Source: Nilaparvata lugens (Eukaryota; Arthropoda; Insecta; Hemiptera; Delphacidae). Taken from it: a stretch of 64,000 nucleotides of DNA. The position numbers were made by a program, and so were the translations under genes. A model generated the notes under the pieces. The model saw nothing but the letters and a program-made list of their open reading frames with translations. It had not been told where the DNA came from and ran no database searches. Below, in pieces: positions 24,440-36,649 of this stretch (within the stretch, counting starts at the first letter, position 1; the number at the start of each line of letters is the position of its first letter). The DNA lies in contig NC_052507.1 in NCBI RefSeq assembly GCF_014356525.2, positions 62,684,295-62,748,294 of the forward strand, given 5' to 3'.

Positions 24440-25320
24440 TATCATATCATGTAACAATTCTATATCATTAACTAAAGAGTACCTAAATCATAGACATCTG
24501 CTACTTAATGATAACAAAACAAAGTTCCTCCATTTTACTTGTAGAAATTCAGAGGTAAAACAACTTAATTCCGTAAATAATAAGGAAGAAATCCAATTTT
24601 TAGGTCTATATCTTGAAAACACACTTAGTTGGCCCGTTCACATTCAAAAAATATGTAAAAAATTAAGCTCAGGAATTTTTGCGCTGAGACGACTAGCAAA
24701 AATTTCGAACTTACAAACGTTAAAAGCAGTGTACTTTGCAATGATCCACTCCCACATTTCATATGGAGTTGAAATATATGGAGGAACAAGCATCTCAAAC
24801 TTTAATAAAATACTCCTATTACAAAAAGAAGCAATAAGAATAATTCTAAATCTTGATAGAGAGCGATCATGCAAGCCATTCTTCAGTAAGATAAAGTTCA
24901 TGACGGTGTACAGCCTGTACATTTATAGGACAATATTATATATAAAAACTAACGAATCTAGATTCCCACGGCAAGTAGATATACATAATTACAACACAAG
25001 AAATAAAAATAATTTTACAATAAAGAAACACAATAAGGAAAAATATAAACAAAGTCCAACGTACATGGGAATAAAAGTTATTGGTTGTCTCCCAGGTTGC
25101 ATAAGACATGAACCTGATAGATCAAAATTTAAGGAATTGCTGAGAGCATATTTGATGGATTAGCATGCTACAGTATAAACGAGTTTACTGTAAAAAAATT
25201 AATTTTATACAGTCACTAATTTCTCTTTAGCTTTAAGTTAGTTTTTAGTTTTTGACTTTTTCATGTACATTTTCATGTATGTTTTGAAAAGAAATAAATG
25301 ATTGATTGATTGATTGATTC
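24440..25320 (+). pseudogene. 5'-truncated LINE C-terminal ORF with TGAT tail, Rpt5 intron 5
   Basis: Encodes the tail of a non-LTR RT protein: LLLNDNKTKFLHFTCRNSE, FLGLYLENTLSWPVHIQKIC, LKAVYFAMIHSHISYGVEIY, VIGCLPGCIRHEPDRSKFKE, then stop at 25163. The 3' UTR ends in a TTGATTGATTGATTGATT tail near 25295-25320, the expected simple-repeat end of a LINE. It is intact as a reading frame yet lacks the RT catalytic half, so it is a dead 5'-truncated copy. Confidence 0.88.
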
Positions 25321-25337
25321 ATATATTGATTGATACC

Positions 25338-25390
25338 AGCTCGACGGCTTCGGTTCTACCGCTGATATCAATGTAACCATAGCCACCTTG
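25338..25390 (+). pseudogene. Short degenerate Rpt5 copy spanning the exon 5/6 junction
   Basis: Encodes QLDGFGSTADIN-VTIAT, matching the end of exon 5 ([12 protein letters not shown]) and, more loosely, the start of exon 6 (VIAAT) without the intron between. It lies just past the TGAT-rich tail of a LINE fragment. An intronless junction would point to an mRNA-derived fragment carried in by the LINE machinery; the exon-6 part of the match is weaker (17 of 24 bases across the junction). Confidence 0.6.
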
Positions 25391-25704
25391 TATTAGAGTT
25401 GGCTATGATGTAACATGTCTGAATAATAGTAGTTCATGTCACATGTTCGGTAAAGATAGTTTTACACATGAGTATGATTGTTTCTGCCCTGAACTCCGTT
25501 TCGGGCAGAATTGTCATAATCATGCGATAAAAAAATACCGTACAAGTTATGTACACTATGATGACACACACTGTAGCCCAATTCCTCGAGAAACTCAAAA
25601 TCATATTAAATTAACCACGGTTTCTGCTGTCAAAGCACAAAAATAATTTTAGAGAAATTGAAGAGATAAATGTTGAACAGCTTATGTGTGTGAAGTTTCT
25701 GTGT

Positions 25705-26832
25705 GTCCTACCACTACCTCGGTAAACAAAGACATAGTGCTTTCTGGTGACGTCAGCACAGGTAGGGCTACTCACCATTTCATTTGATCTATACCAGATA
25801 GTGTTTTTTGACCGAACGAAGTGAGGTCTAAGATTCAAGTCGACGGTTTGGCATTTCTCTTAATGTTTAAATGTTTATATGTTGCGCATTTACGGCGAAA
25901 GGCGGTAATAGATTTTCATGAAATTTGACAGGTATGTTCCTTTTTAAATTGCGCCTCGACGTATATACAAGGTTTTTGGAAATTTTGCATTTCAAGGATA
26001 ATATAAAAGGAAAAAGGAGCCTCCTTCATATGCCAATATTAGAGTAATAATCAGACTATGGAATTATTGATCATAAATCAGCTGACAAGTGATTACACAG
26101 ATGTGTAGAGAAGCCAGTCTGTTACTGTATTAATTTGTATAAGGTCTATAGTTTCAATCAAAGACCTTAAAGAGGTATGCATCTTTAAGCTGGGTTTACA
26201 CACAGCCTACTATAGATATTATCTAACGTAAGCCATGGTTTACACTAAAGTTATTAACATAATGTTAATAACTCAATCCTTATAGATTCTATTAGATTGA
26301 ACGGAACTTGACAAACATACACATGATGAAATGTGTATGATAAGTTATGTTCAGTCTAATATGATCTATAAGGATTAAGTTATAAACATTTTGTTAATAA
26401 CTTTGGTCTAATCGCAGCTTTAAGGTTTTTGGTTCCAATATTTTGTTTTGCAGTCATGGTATTATTATGCGTGCCCATTAGTATCAATATTCTCACCTTC
26501 CAAAAACCTAATTTAATAGGTGATTAGAAATAAACAAATGAACTAAATAATGCTGGAGAAATTTTAAAATTTTCGATTGTAAAAAATTAATTTTCATCAG
26601 ATAGAAAGATTATCACGGAACTGGATGAATTAAATCATATGGAATACAAATTCAAACGTGAACTGAGTTTGTTAACATTTAAAACAAGTGACATCAGATA
26701 CTTGTGGATGAGAATACTGCGTGAGGTCTACTGTTCACAGAACTACTAGTATTGGTGTAGGAGGTGGTGAGTAGCCCTACCTGTGCTGACGTCACCAGAA
26801 TGCACTATGGCTTCGTTAACGGAGGTAGTTGT
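25705..26832. mobile_element. 1.1-kb element with 75-bp inverted ends
   Basis: GACGTCAGCACAGGTAGGGC at 25750 pairs with its inverse near 26775, within ends of about 75 bp. The interior (TGACCGAACGAAGTGAGG, TCGACGGTTTGGCATTTCTC) recurs inverted at 56700-57115. No transposase ORF; family unknown. Confidence 0.65.
26200..26425. repeat. Foldback within the 1.1-kb element
   Basis: Arms around GTTAATAACTCAATCCTTAT and ATAAGGATTAAGTTATAAAC, with outer AAAGCTG-like ends; probably a nested MITE. Confidence 0.5.
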
Positions 26833-27284
26833 CATACTGGATCAAAACTTGTCCTAGGATCATTATATAGATCAGGTGTGTGGAAGAATTTCATCACGGG
26901 TATTGGCACACAAGCCTCTGTATCGGAAATTTTAAACTGACAACTGCAGTTCACCATGCCCTCATGATGGCTCATACTCGGCGCTTTAAAACGTTGAGCG
27001 ATCATGAAAAGGTCAAAAACGTCAAACAAAGGCACAAATTATATGAATCCTATAGGAAATTTCCCCCTCTTTCTAAGTATGTTTTTAGTATTTGGTTTTT
27101 ACTGATAGTTTTCTACTTATTGACATTTTTCAAAAATGTCTCTAAAAACTAAGGTCGATATAAGACAATTTTATTACATGTTTTTTGCGAATTTAATGTA
27201 GAATCTATGGTCTTCGACTGTTACACCTTTCGATGGACACTCTGTATATTGTACTCAACTCCCTTTTCGAGGTCGTATCAATAC

Positions 27285-27757
<473 letters not shown>

Positions 27758-27812
27758 TGATTTCTCATCTAAGATTCTGTTAACAAAGTGAAGTTATAGT
27801 GTCTATAGTGGA

Positions 27813-27890
27813 GTGATTTGTGGTCTAGTGGATAGAGTGCTTGCGTAGCAGCACAGAGGTCCCGGGTTCAAACCCTCTCATTACCAAAAG
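27813..27890 (+). other. tRNA-like sequence (SINE head relic)
   Basis: A box-like TGGTCTAGTGG and B box-like GGTTCAAACCC at tRNA spacing, but the acceptor and T stems do not pair well, so not a functional tRNA. The AT-rich tail runs into a MITE at 27943. Confidence 0.5.
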
Positions 27891-27942
27891 TTTTTTAACC
27901 AGATCACTCCCCACCAACAAAAGCCATACGAATTTACTTTTA

Positions 27943-28315
27943 GGGCCGGTTTCCGAGCTCGGGATTTAGCCAAGTCCTAGACTTTAAACAGCTGGAGTCA
28001 GAAAATTGGTTTTCCAAAACGGGGCGTAGTCGCAGTCATTGTCATAGTCACGTTTGAATTAAATTTCAAAAAACTAGAAAATTGAACACAAAATAAAATA
28101 AAGAGAAAATTGTGTAAAGCTTCAGCTATTTTGAATTATTTAGGAATGTCTAATTTTGTCAAGGAAAAATGTTTCCAATTATAGAAATGAGAAAATAAAA
28201 ACTGCGACTACTGTTATAAAAGCTGCGACTACGCCCCGTTTTGAAAAGCCAATATTCTGACTCCAGCTGTTTAAAGTCTAGGACTTAGCCAAATCCCGAG
28301 CTCGGAAACCGGCCC
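27943..28315. mobile_element. Foldback MITE with TTA duplication (GGGCCGGTTTCCGAGCTCGG family)
   Basis: Arms of about 95 bp: GGGCCGGTTTCCGAGCTCGG ... CCGAGCTCGGAAACCGGCCC, flanked by TTA on both sides. Fragments also at 33662-33705 and 49456-49485. Confidence 0.9.
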
Positions 28316-28341
28316 TTAGTGGCTATAGTATGTTTATCGAT

Positions 28342-28690
28342 ATAGTGAGGTCCACGTTATAATGACAGTGGGGAAAGATAGCAGAACAACGTTGCCGATC
28401 CTCTGTCTTGTCAATGCCTTCTATAGACGGTAGCTGATACAGGTTTATTTATGTAATATTAACTATTCATTCTAGTTTAAAATAATCAATTATATTTTAT
28501 TGAGCAAGAAATTATATTTTTTAATAATCTCATAAAGAATTTACATAATCGAGATGAAATATTTTGCTAATCAATTATCAATTCTACATTGTTGAAAGAC
28601 GTTCTGGCAGCAGAGTAAAGCAAGAAAGAGATAGCGCAATCCGCGTTGTTGAATGATAGACAAGGATAGCAATACCATTGCTTGGAAATG
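28342..28690 (-). mobile_element. TA-flanked MITE, one end missing
   Basis: Left end TATAGTGAGGTCCACGTTAT and full interior in reverse orientation, ending AACCAATG-like sequence at 28680 without the second inverted end. Confidence 0.75.
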
Positions 28691-29029
28691 ACTATCTTAT
28701 TGAATTGGCATTATCTTATTGAGTGTTCCTGTATGTATGTATGTATATAATATATGTAAGTACGTACAGGAGCGGCCTAAGGGGCATGCGAGCTATCTTT
28801 CAACAGGGTATTTTGAGCTTCTTCACTCGCTTGTTGTTTTGAAATGTAGCTCTTGGATAACAACATACAAATATGAACCAATACCTAAGCTGAACCTCTT
28901 TATGAAGTTTGAACTATTGGTTCTTGAAAAATGTGATATAACTCATCAAAAAGCAATTAATTACTAGGAAAACCAGGCGTTATTTGAGGAAATCCATTGA
29001 GTAAGTGCATGAAATATATTTCACTTTAC

Positions 29030-29330
29030 TCGCGAGAACTCCGGTACTCAAACGTGAGCGTGCGAGGAACTTGGTTGTTGGGTTCGGTGACGACAAGCAA
29101 GCTCCTTGCACGGTGGCGTCAACTAGTCTCCCCAACAGCCAATCCCCTGCTGGTTAAGAGGGGACTGGTTGTCGGGACCGTAGTCGACAACCAAGCTCCC
29201 CGTCAGCCAAGCTCCTCTCTCAGGAGCTTAGTTGACGCCGTCAACCAATACCCTCGAAAGTGGTTTTAAAAGGAGTTCAACTGACGGGGAGCTTAGTGAT
29301 CGGGGAGATTGGTTTGCGCGTTCCCCATGA
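29030..29330. repeat. CCCCGACAGCC-rich repeat, copy 2
   Basis: Similar to 15230-15512, ending TTGGTTTGCGCGTTCCCCAT. ORF calls here are repeat artefacts. Confidence 0.7.
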
Positions 29331-29445
29331 AATCTGTAAACCCATAGAAATCAATCGAATACGAGATGAAGAATTTTTCTTGGTGCATCTCATCCTCAAT
29401 GTCACTTGAATTATCAGCTATATAAGATGAGGTTTAAACTATTCA

Positions 29446-29595
29446 GGCCCGGTTGCACAACAGCCGGCTAAATTTTAACTGTGATTAATTTCACGAGAAC
29501 CAATCAGAGAAGGCGTTTTTGAAAAGACGGCTTCTCTGATTGGTTCTTGTGGAATTAATCACGGTTAAAATTCAACCGGCTGTTGTGCAACCGGC
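29446..29595. mobile_element. Short foldback MITE, copy 3 (near-perfect)
   Basis: GGCCCGGTTGCACAACAGCC ... GGCTGTTGTGCAACCGGC, almost complete palindrome of about 150 bp, directly abutting a LINE fragment. Confidence 0.88.
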
Positions 29596-30024
29596 TGTGG
29601 CTGTCCACCTATTGAACAAGTTAAACAGTATAGGTATCTGGGTGTTGTATTCGATCATAAGCTGAGCTGGGGGGCTCATGTGCAGTACCTTAGGCAGCGG
29701 CTGCGAAAGCTGAACTACGCATTTGGTCAGCTAGGGCAAGTCCTGGGTGCCGGTCACTGTAGGAACGTTTATCATGCTTATGTTCAGTCCCTGCTCGAAT
29801 ATGGCATCTTGGCGTGGGGGGGGGGTGCCTCATCCAATGTATTGCAGCCCCTTGCAGTTTCACAAAGATCACTCATTAAAACGCTTCTTTTGAAAAATAA
29901 CAGATACCCTACTCATTTGTTGTTCCTCGAATTTCCAGTTTTGAATATTAAACAGCTCTTCATTAAAAACCTTTTAATTTTTATTAAAAAAAAACAATTC
30001 CCTATTCACAGAATTTTAGCATAA
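29596..30024 (+). pseudogene. LINE C-terminal fragment, Rpt5 intron 6
   Basis: Open frame CPPIEQVKQYRYLGVVFDHK, LSWGAHVQYLRQRLRKLNYA, VYHAYVQSLLEYGILAWGGG and NNRYPTHLLFLEFPVLNIKQ, ending at 30024. This is the region after the RT active site of a non-LTR element. Truncated at its 5' side by the adjoining MITE. Confidence 0.85.
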
Positions 30025-31182
30025 TTATCCTACCAGAAATAGATTAAATATTAACATCCAAATCCCTCGTCTCGAAAACTCAATGCAATTATCAATCTGT
30101 TTCCATTTGGCCCATTGGCTTTATCGTAATGCTCCTCCAGAAATTCTATGAATTGGTGAGGGGTGTAGCATCGCCATCTATAAGCAGGTGGCTTCTCAGT
30201 ATTGGCCCGGCTGTTGCAGTGGCTCTGTTGCGGTCTCCTTATGTCTAGCTGTAATAGTCCGTCCTTACCTATTGGGTTTGTTCAGTTTTTTCTTCCCCTT
30301 CAACCACAGATACTGTACTTTTTATTTATATTTTGATTGTATGATACCTTAAATGCCGCAAATTAATTTAATAATTTTTTTTTAGTTTGTCACTTAGTTG
30401 AACCCTATTATTTTTTGCTTATAATTTTCAATTTCTTAATCTATTATTAAGTTTTTAGTTACTAAATTTTTTATTGTATCTAGTGTCATTAAAGTATAGT
30501 TAAAATTTTCTTATCGATTGTCAGAAGACTCCTCCATGCACACGGACTTGTCGTCCAAGCATGGAGTTATTCATTTACTTTTTACTTGTTTTTCATATTA
30601 ATGTTACAAACTAATGTATCGTCTTTACTTTGTTTTTACATACTATGTAATGTATAAGTTTTATAATAAAATGAATTGAATTGAACTTAGAGTTGGCCGA
30701 GAAAGTTGGCTTGTATTGAAAAAAGATCACTAATCTAACCTTAAAATTAGAGTATTTGTTCAGTATATTAAAGTTTATATCCTTCAAGTATAATTTTCAA
30801 ATCAATGACTCTGAAAATGATGCATTCGTAAGTTAAAGTCTAGTCTTGTGTGAATTTTAGGATAAATAATCTTAGATCGTGATATAACAGTTGAGCTATT
30901 ACTTCTCAAAGCTGGTTTATTCACTCTTATGTGCACTTGACATAGAATAGAATGACTTGTTTATTTTTTGACGTGGCGAAGTTTGGACAGTAATGTCCAC
31001 TCTACCACTTAACCACGACAATGACATCACAATGTTTGGAAGAGAGGCAATAGGCTCAATCCGAAACAGCTTCATGTTCTAACATTTTCTAAATCATTAC
31101 TTTTTAATTATTCAATTTTTTTGTAATTGACACGGCCATTGTGATCATGATTCATGACTAAATGTTTGGTTTGTTTTTGCAG

Positions 31183-31293
31183 GGTATGATTGCACTCCGA
31201 AGAGGTGCAGTTGCAGTTACACACGAAGACTTCATGGATGCAATTCTTGAAGTGCAGGCCAAAAAGAAGGCCAACCTCAACTACTATGCTTAA
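31183..31293 (+). CDS. Rpt5: Rpt5 exon 7: C-terminus with HbYX motif and stop
   Basis: Terminal coding exon of 36 codons plus TAA, with acceptor TTTTTGCAG. It encodes [20 protein letters not shown] and ends [16 protein letters not shown]. The last three residues, Tyr-Tyr-Ala, are the hydrophobic-Tyr-X motif by which Rpt5 docks into a pocket of the 20S alpha ring and opens the gate, so the functional C-terminus is intact. The 3' UTR follows immediately. Confidence 0.96.
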   Translation, partial: GMIALRRGAVAVTHEDFMDAILEVQAKKKANLNYYA

Positions 31294-31368
31294 ATTCATC
31301 AGTGTTTTACGCTTAATTTAATTTTCTAAACTATTATTTCTAACGTTTTGATTCTAAGTTGTAACAAG

Positions 31369-31374
31369 ATTAAA
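31369..31374 (+). promoter_or_regulatory. Likely Rpt5 polyadenylation signal (ATTAAA)
   Basis: ATTAAA, the commonest variant of the poly(A) hexamer, lies 76 nt past the Rpt5 stop codon in AT-rich sequence and is followed by T-rich DNA. No AATAAA occurs between the stop and this site. The short 3' UTR it implies fits a housekeeping gene. This is inferred from position and motif only. Confidence 0.5.
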
Positions 31375-31499
31375 TGTATTTCATAGATATTGCATTGTTC
31401 AATTTTTTGTCACTGTGGAGCTAGCATTGCTCGAAAAAATGTAAAATTACAGAATTAAGCTGGATTTGAAAACAGAAGTGACAGTGAAAATATAATCCC

Positions 31500-32665
31500 C
31501 ACGAGTTCTAAGGCTCAACACACACTACCTCGACTCAAATCGTACGACTCCAGTTGAGGATACTCCAGTCTCTCGACCTTACAACTTTTTTGCTCATTGT
31601 CATTCAGTGTCTTCAGTTTCATGCTCCTTCATTTTATTACCTTATTTTATTAAAAATATAAGATCTAATTCGTCACTACTTGGCTCAACTCACACCTACG
31701 CGACCCAGGTCGAGAGCATGTGTTTTCAAATGGTGACACTCAGACCTGTCGATTCAAGTCTCCCCGCGACGTCACCATTGGAAAACACATGCTCTTGACT
31801 AGAGTCGAGTCTCTTCTCGACCTGAGTCGCGAAGGTGTGAGTTAGCCTTAGCATGAAACAAATTTTATAATAATTATTATGAATATATTAGCTTATCTAA
31901 TCCTTATTATTGTCTTATCTAAAATTATAAAACATCACTTTCATCAAACATAACCTCACTTTCATTAGAAATGCACGGTACTACGCAACTCAAGTCGAGG
32001 CTCGACCAATATGTAGAGTCGACGCTCACTCGGGCTCAACTCACACTTACGCGACTCAGGTAGAGAAGAGACTCGACTCTAGTCGAGAGCATGTGTTTCC
32101 AAATGGTGACACTCAGACCAGTCGATTCTAGTCTCCGCGACTGTGAGACTAAGTCGAGCGTCGACTCGACATATTGGTCGAGCCTCAACTTGAATTGCGT
32201 AGTACCGTGCATTCTAATGAAAGTAAGGTTATGTTTCATGAAAGTGATGTTTCATCATTTTAAATAAGATTATATATTCATAATTATTATAAAATTTGTT
32301 ACATGCAAATTAGTGAGGAATTAGATCTTATATTCTTAATAAAGTATGGTTAGAAATAGAGTAGGATGGAACTAAGTAGTGACAATGAGCGAAAAAGTTG
32401 TAAGGTCGAGAGACTGGAGTATCCTCGACTGGGGTCGTACGATTCGAGTCTTGGTGACTCAGGTCGAGAGGAGACTGTGACTCTAGTCACTTCTCGATGT
32501 GTTTTAAAATGGTGACGTCCTGGAGACTAGAATCGACTGGTCTGAGTGTCACCATTTGGAAACACATGCTGCTTCGAGAGGAGACTAGAGTCGCAGTCTC
32601 TTCTCGACTTGAGTCGCAGTCTCTTCTCGACTTGAGTCGCTCGAGTGTGAGTTGAGCTTAATTGG
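31500..32665. repeat. Cluster of broken palindromic MITEs 3' of Rpt5
   Basis: At least four rearranged copies of the GGCTCAACTCACACTTACGC foldback (31682-31847 is the most complete), with GTCGAGAGACTGGAGTATCC segments in both orientations at about 31545 and 32405. Inverted halves suggest a larger composite foldback. ORFs on both strands are palindromic by-products. Confidence 0.75.
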
Positions 32666-32749
32666 ACTGTTCCCACTCAGTACGGCAGAGCAAGTATGAA
32701 TAATATCATAATAACTCATGGGGAATATATTTTCACTGTCACTTTTGTG

Positions 32750-32823
32750 TGCAAATCCAGATTTATCGTTTAAATCTGAGGTTTATGTGTGCAAATCCAG
32801 ATTTATCGTTTAAATCTGAGGTT
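32750..32823. repeat. 37-bp direct repeat, two copies
   Basis: GTGCAAATCCAGATTTATCG recurs 37 bp later within an otherwise plain AT-rich region. Confidence 0.9.
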
Positions 32824-32972
32824 TGTGAGTTCTAATGGTCTTTATGAGTTCAGCTCTGGTATAAAAATGTTTGGAATTTGATTTCGAACACGTGTTTGAT
32901 GTGCCAACCTTTGTTTGATGATTGTACACGATTACCAGTGAATCTGTTATGTAAAAGCGTTAGTAACATCAT

Positions 32973-33239
32973 AGAGAAACAATAGCGTAAGTAGATATCC
33001 CATGGTATAGGGCGTTTATGTCGCAACTTTTACTGTTATCTCAAGTCGATTACTATCGATTATTGTAAATTTTTACTGTTTTGCCGGGTGAGAGTGTATG
33101 AACGGCACAATTTAGAGACTACCAGCGTCACACAGCTTCACGGGAAAGAAATACGTGGACTATCAGCTTGAGATAACAGTAAAAGTTGCGACATAAACGC
33201 CCTATACCATGGTATATCTACTTATCCTATTGTTTCTCT
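32973..33239. mobile_element. TA-flanked MITE (AGAGAAACAATAGCG family), copy 1
   Basis: Ends AGAGAAACAATAGCGTAAGT and inverse TTGTTTCTCT, with long inner arms (GGGCGTTTATGTCGCAACTT / AAGTTGCGACATAAACGCCC). Copies at 40629-40890, 44485-45244 and 55183-55450. Confidence 0.88.
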
Positions 33240-33251
33240 ATGGTAATATTC

Positions 33252-33629
33252 TATAGTGAGGTCCCTGTTATAATGGAAGTATTTGATTTACATTGTTGTT
33301 GCTTTCCTTGTCTATCATTCGACAAAGGAGATAGCACTATCCTTTCTCAACTCCCCAATGTTGCCAGGTCGGTTTTTAACAATGTAGAAATATAATTGAA
33401 CAAAATATTCAATCTCAATTATGAGAATGTATAATTATGAAATTATTTAAAAATATAATTTCTTGCTTAATAAAATATAATTGATTATTTTAAACGAGAT
33501 TGAACAGTTAATATTACATCAATAAACCTGTATCAGCTACCGTCTATAGTAGGCATTGACAAGACAGGAGATAGGAAACGTTGTTCTCCTATATTTCTCT
33601 ACTTCCATTATAACGTGGACCTCACTATA
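33252..33629 (+). mobile_element. TA-flanked MITE, full-length
   Basis: TATAGTGAGGTCCCTGTTAT ... ATAACGTGGACCTCACTATA, same interior as 10418-10796. It lies only 12 bp right of the preceding MITE. Confidence 0.9.
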
Positions 33630-33785
33630 TCGATAAATAATAGGCTATACTATAGACACTAAGGGCCGGTTTTCGAGCTCGGGATTTGGTCAAGTCCAAG
33701 ACTTAATTATAATAACATTCATACAGAAATGTTCTATCTAATCACAGTAAATTCCCAGAGGAATGCAAAAATTTCCCTCTCGAAA

Positions 33786-33926
33786 GCCCAGTTGCACAAA
33801 AGCCGGTTAAATTCTAATCCTGATTTACTTCACGTGAACCAAATCAGAGAAGACCATTTCAAAAAGATGGATCTACTGGAATTAATCAGGATTGAAAATA
33901 ACCCTGATTTTTTGCAACCGGCACTA
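33786..33926. mobile_element. Short foldback MITE, copy 4 (diverged)
   Basis: Ends GCCCAGTTGCACAAAAGCCG and TTTGCAACCGGCAC followed by TAA. Confidence 0.7.
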
Positions 33927-33974
33927 AGTACCTGATTGAATGATTACAAAAGTTCAATAGCTGAGTCATAATTT

Positions 33975-34245
33975 TGACACAGTCCCACACACATGAGCTC
34001 GCTCACTCACTTCCATCACCAACAGACGACGAAATAATTATTATCAGATGTTTTTCCAAGGATGAATAATAATTATCCTTTTAATGTCCTTCAGCAAGTT
34101 TTCTCAAGGATGAGACCTAGTGCAATCGAATCTTTATATTATAAACCTACTATGTTCTGAATTTCGTGAGAATCGTTGGAGTCGTTTTCGAGATTTGGTG
34201 AAATACTAACATATAAACAGAAGTTGCTAGTTTAATAGTATAGGA
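33975..34245 (-). mobile_element. Helitron 5'-end fragment (minus)
   Basis: Matches the 5' portion of the minus-strand Helitron at 2660-2938, ending TTTAATAGTATAGGA|T. Confidence 0.6.
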
Positions 34246-35450
34246 TAATACTGAGGGTGATTCCCACTTGAGCTCTTAGGCTTGTGCGTAGGTAATGAGT
34301 GAGAGAGATGATGATGATGAGAGATGACGACTACTTTTTAGGTGGTCGGGACCCAAGGCGAATAGAAAAAGGATATTCTCTATTCGCCTTGGTCGGGACC
34401 GACGGTTTATCGTCTCCTCCGAAAGAAGTAGTAAGTAAGGCAAGTATCGATGTAGAATATCCAAAGTAAAGGACTGTTTACCTGCACTGGCAATGAAGAC
34501 GTTTAATAAAAAAATCGGCATCCGTTTCTCTTCATACAGCACGGTACAACAGGTGTTATAAACGTGTAAGTAATCACACAGTGGCTTATAGAAAAGATTT
34601 ATTGCAGCGTGAGTGAGTAATTATTATAAACGAAAATATAATCTTTATATAGCAGAGGTCATCGAATTTCCATCTAGATGTTAACCCCGTTGTCAATATT
34701 TGCAGTAGCAGAAGTCTTCGGGCTGATTTACATCATTTAAATGGGATTTTCGTTTAAAAATAATTATTCATTAAATAGCATTTGAACAAGTGTAACTTCC
34801 AATTTATTTCCTGTAGCGTGAGTGAGTTTTCAACGTCACCTATCCTCAACATTTCCTCATGCAAATCGAGTGACATTGGTTTTTATTAATTTTAGTGACA
34901 ATTTTAGTTGAGTATTGACTATTCAGTGTTAATGTTTATGACGTGACTCATCCAGAGATAAATAATAACATCAAGTGACCTGGGTGGCTCAGGTCTGGTG
35001 CCAGAGTTTTCATGTCGCAACTGATCAATTTCAAGGCCTCTGACATCGCCTAACGACTGCTTGTTATCTTATCTCCAGAGATGCAAGGGAGAGATTAGAA
35101 ATTGGCCTTTTTATAGTGCTGTATAAATGTAGGAGTGCATTTCCTCTCTTCATTATAGCGTTGTAATCAAATCAAATCATCGTTTATTGCCATAAAACAT
35201 ACAATATGTTGAGACAATCGTCACTATTAATTAAAACATGAAAATACGAGTTGAAGAACTCGTCTATCACAAATAAAACTCATACTTATAAAACTTTAAT
35301 GTGTGCTGCTCCTCATATCATCTCTGTCTCTCGGAGGAGACGATAAGCCGTCAGTCCCGTCTACCTAAAAAGTACCTAGTCATCTCTCACTCATTACCCA
35401 CGCACAAGCCTAAGAGCTTATGTGGGCATCACACTCAGTATTATCATCCT
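34246..35450. mobile_element. 1.2-kb element with inverted ends
   Basis: AATACTGAGGGTGATTCCCA at the left and its approximate inverse (GGGCATCACACTCAGTATTA) at the right, followed inward by TTAGGCTTGTGCGTAGGTAA and by GGACCGACGGTTTATCGTCT arms. The interior holds a SINE body (34634-34770) and a block (GGCTCAGGTCTGGTG) also present at 47620-47760. No transposase seen. Confidence 0.6.
34634..34770 (+). mobile_element. SINE body copy (plus)
   Basis: GTCAATATTTGCAGTAGCAG then AAGTCTTCGGG, as in the SINEs at 18.0-19.0 kb. Confidence 0.65.
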
Positions 35451-35479
35451 TACACACTCTCCAAGGATGATATGCTATC

Positions 35480-36600
35480 GTGTCAGCTTTAAATCAATAC
35501 CGTATTGAACCCAAAGGAGGGCAAAATATGGAGGATGCCTGGTTAAGAACCGTGTGCTGGTTAGGTACATATAACTTTTTGGGTCTTGCTTTCATTGAGA
35601 TGAAGTAGATTGTTTGCTGAAAACCAGTTCTACGTCTCAGAGTTTATCTATTTGTACAAATAGACTTATCATTTTAATTATATTTTTAGAGTCCTACTTT
35701 GGACTATGTGTGTAACCTTATCTAAATTTGGGAGAGGAATAGCACAAGGTTACCTTATTTTGTCTCTATCAATTTTGATGTATGGTACTTGTATGAATCA
35801 ATAAAGAGTAACCGTGCTAACAATCCTGCAAATAGACTTATCATTTAAATGATATATTATTGGAGTTGCTGTGCAATCAATACTGAAAATAGACTCATCA
35901 TTTAAATGATATTATTGGAGCTTTACTATAACTTATCAATCCGCTGCTGTTGGTTCTCTATACTTTCCAATGATTTGAGGTGAATAATCTGCAAAGAAAA
36001 GGCTTTAGTTTTCCAGTCTCAGATCAATAATCTTTCATTATAATCAGGAACAACAAAGGCCCAGGCTTTTATTGCTGTGGTGGTAACAATAAATAACTAA
36101 TAAATTGAATTAAATGAATGAATTATGTACCTTTTTGTAAGATATATAGGTACCGTACCGTGTATCTTTAGGATTATGAATAGGATACATTAATGCTGTT
36201 AATTGAAAATCTTTTATAAGATTGATATTACAATATTAAACAGCCTCAATACCTAATGATTTATTTATCCTGACTGCTAACATACTGATATTGAATAAAA
36301 TAAAGCAAAAAATAATACCAAGCTCATTGAGAACAAAGTACCTATAAATTTTAATTTCACTTGTGAGGAACCGGTTAGCTAATAAATTAATTTGTAAATC
36401 TTACAGAATTATTATATTTTTCCTAAATGAGGCTTACAATATTTTGATCTTTATAAGTAGATTATAAAGAGGAATTTGGAGTTTTTGTACGCAAAATTTA
36501 CAAGATAGTTTGCATTTCCCGGCAATAATAATTGTAAAAAATTGCGCCGGAAATCGGTCAATCATCCCTTCGCAGTTTAGCAGACAAGAGCCTGTGTTTG
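35480..36600. other. AT-rich intergenic stretch before XPO7
   Basis: Contains a LINE-3'-UTR-like block at 35695-35800 (TAAATTTGGGAGAGGAATAG, also at 17390-17480 inverted) and a CTTATCATTTAAATGATAT repeat seen twice at 35830-35925. Otherwise I see no gene. Confidence 0.5.
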
Positions 36601-36649
36601 CAGACAGCAGCACTGGCGTTTACAACGCTGATGCATGGAAAGCAGCAAA

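Noticed and set aside
27813..27890. A tRNA gene on the + strand
   Set aside because: Promoter boxes are recognisable but the acceptor and T stems do not pair; it looks like a SINE relic.
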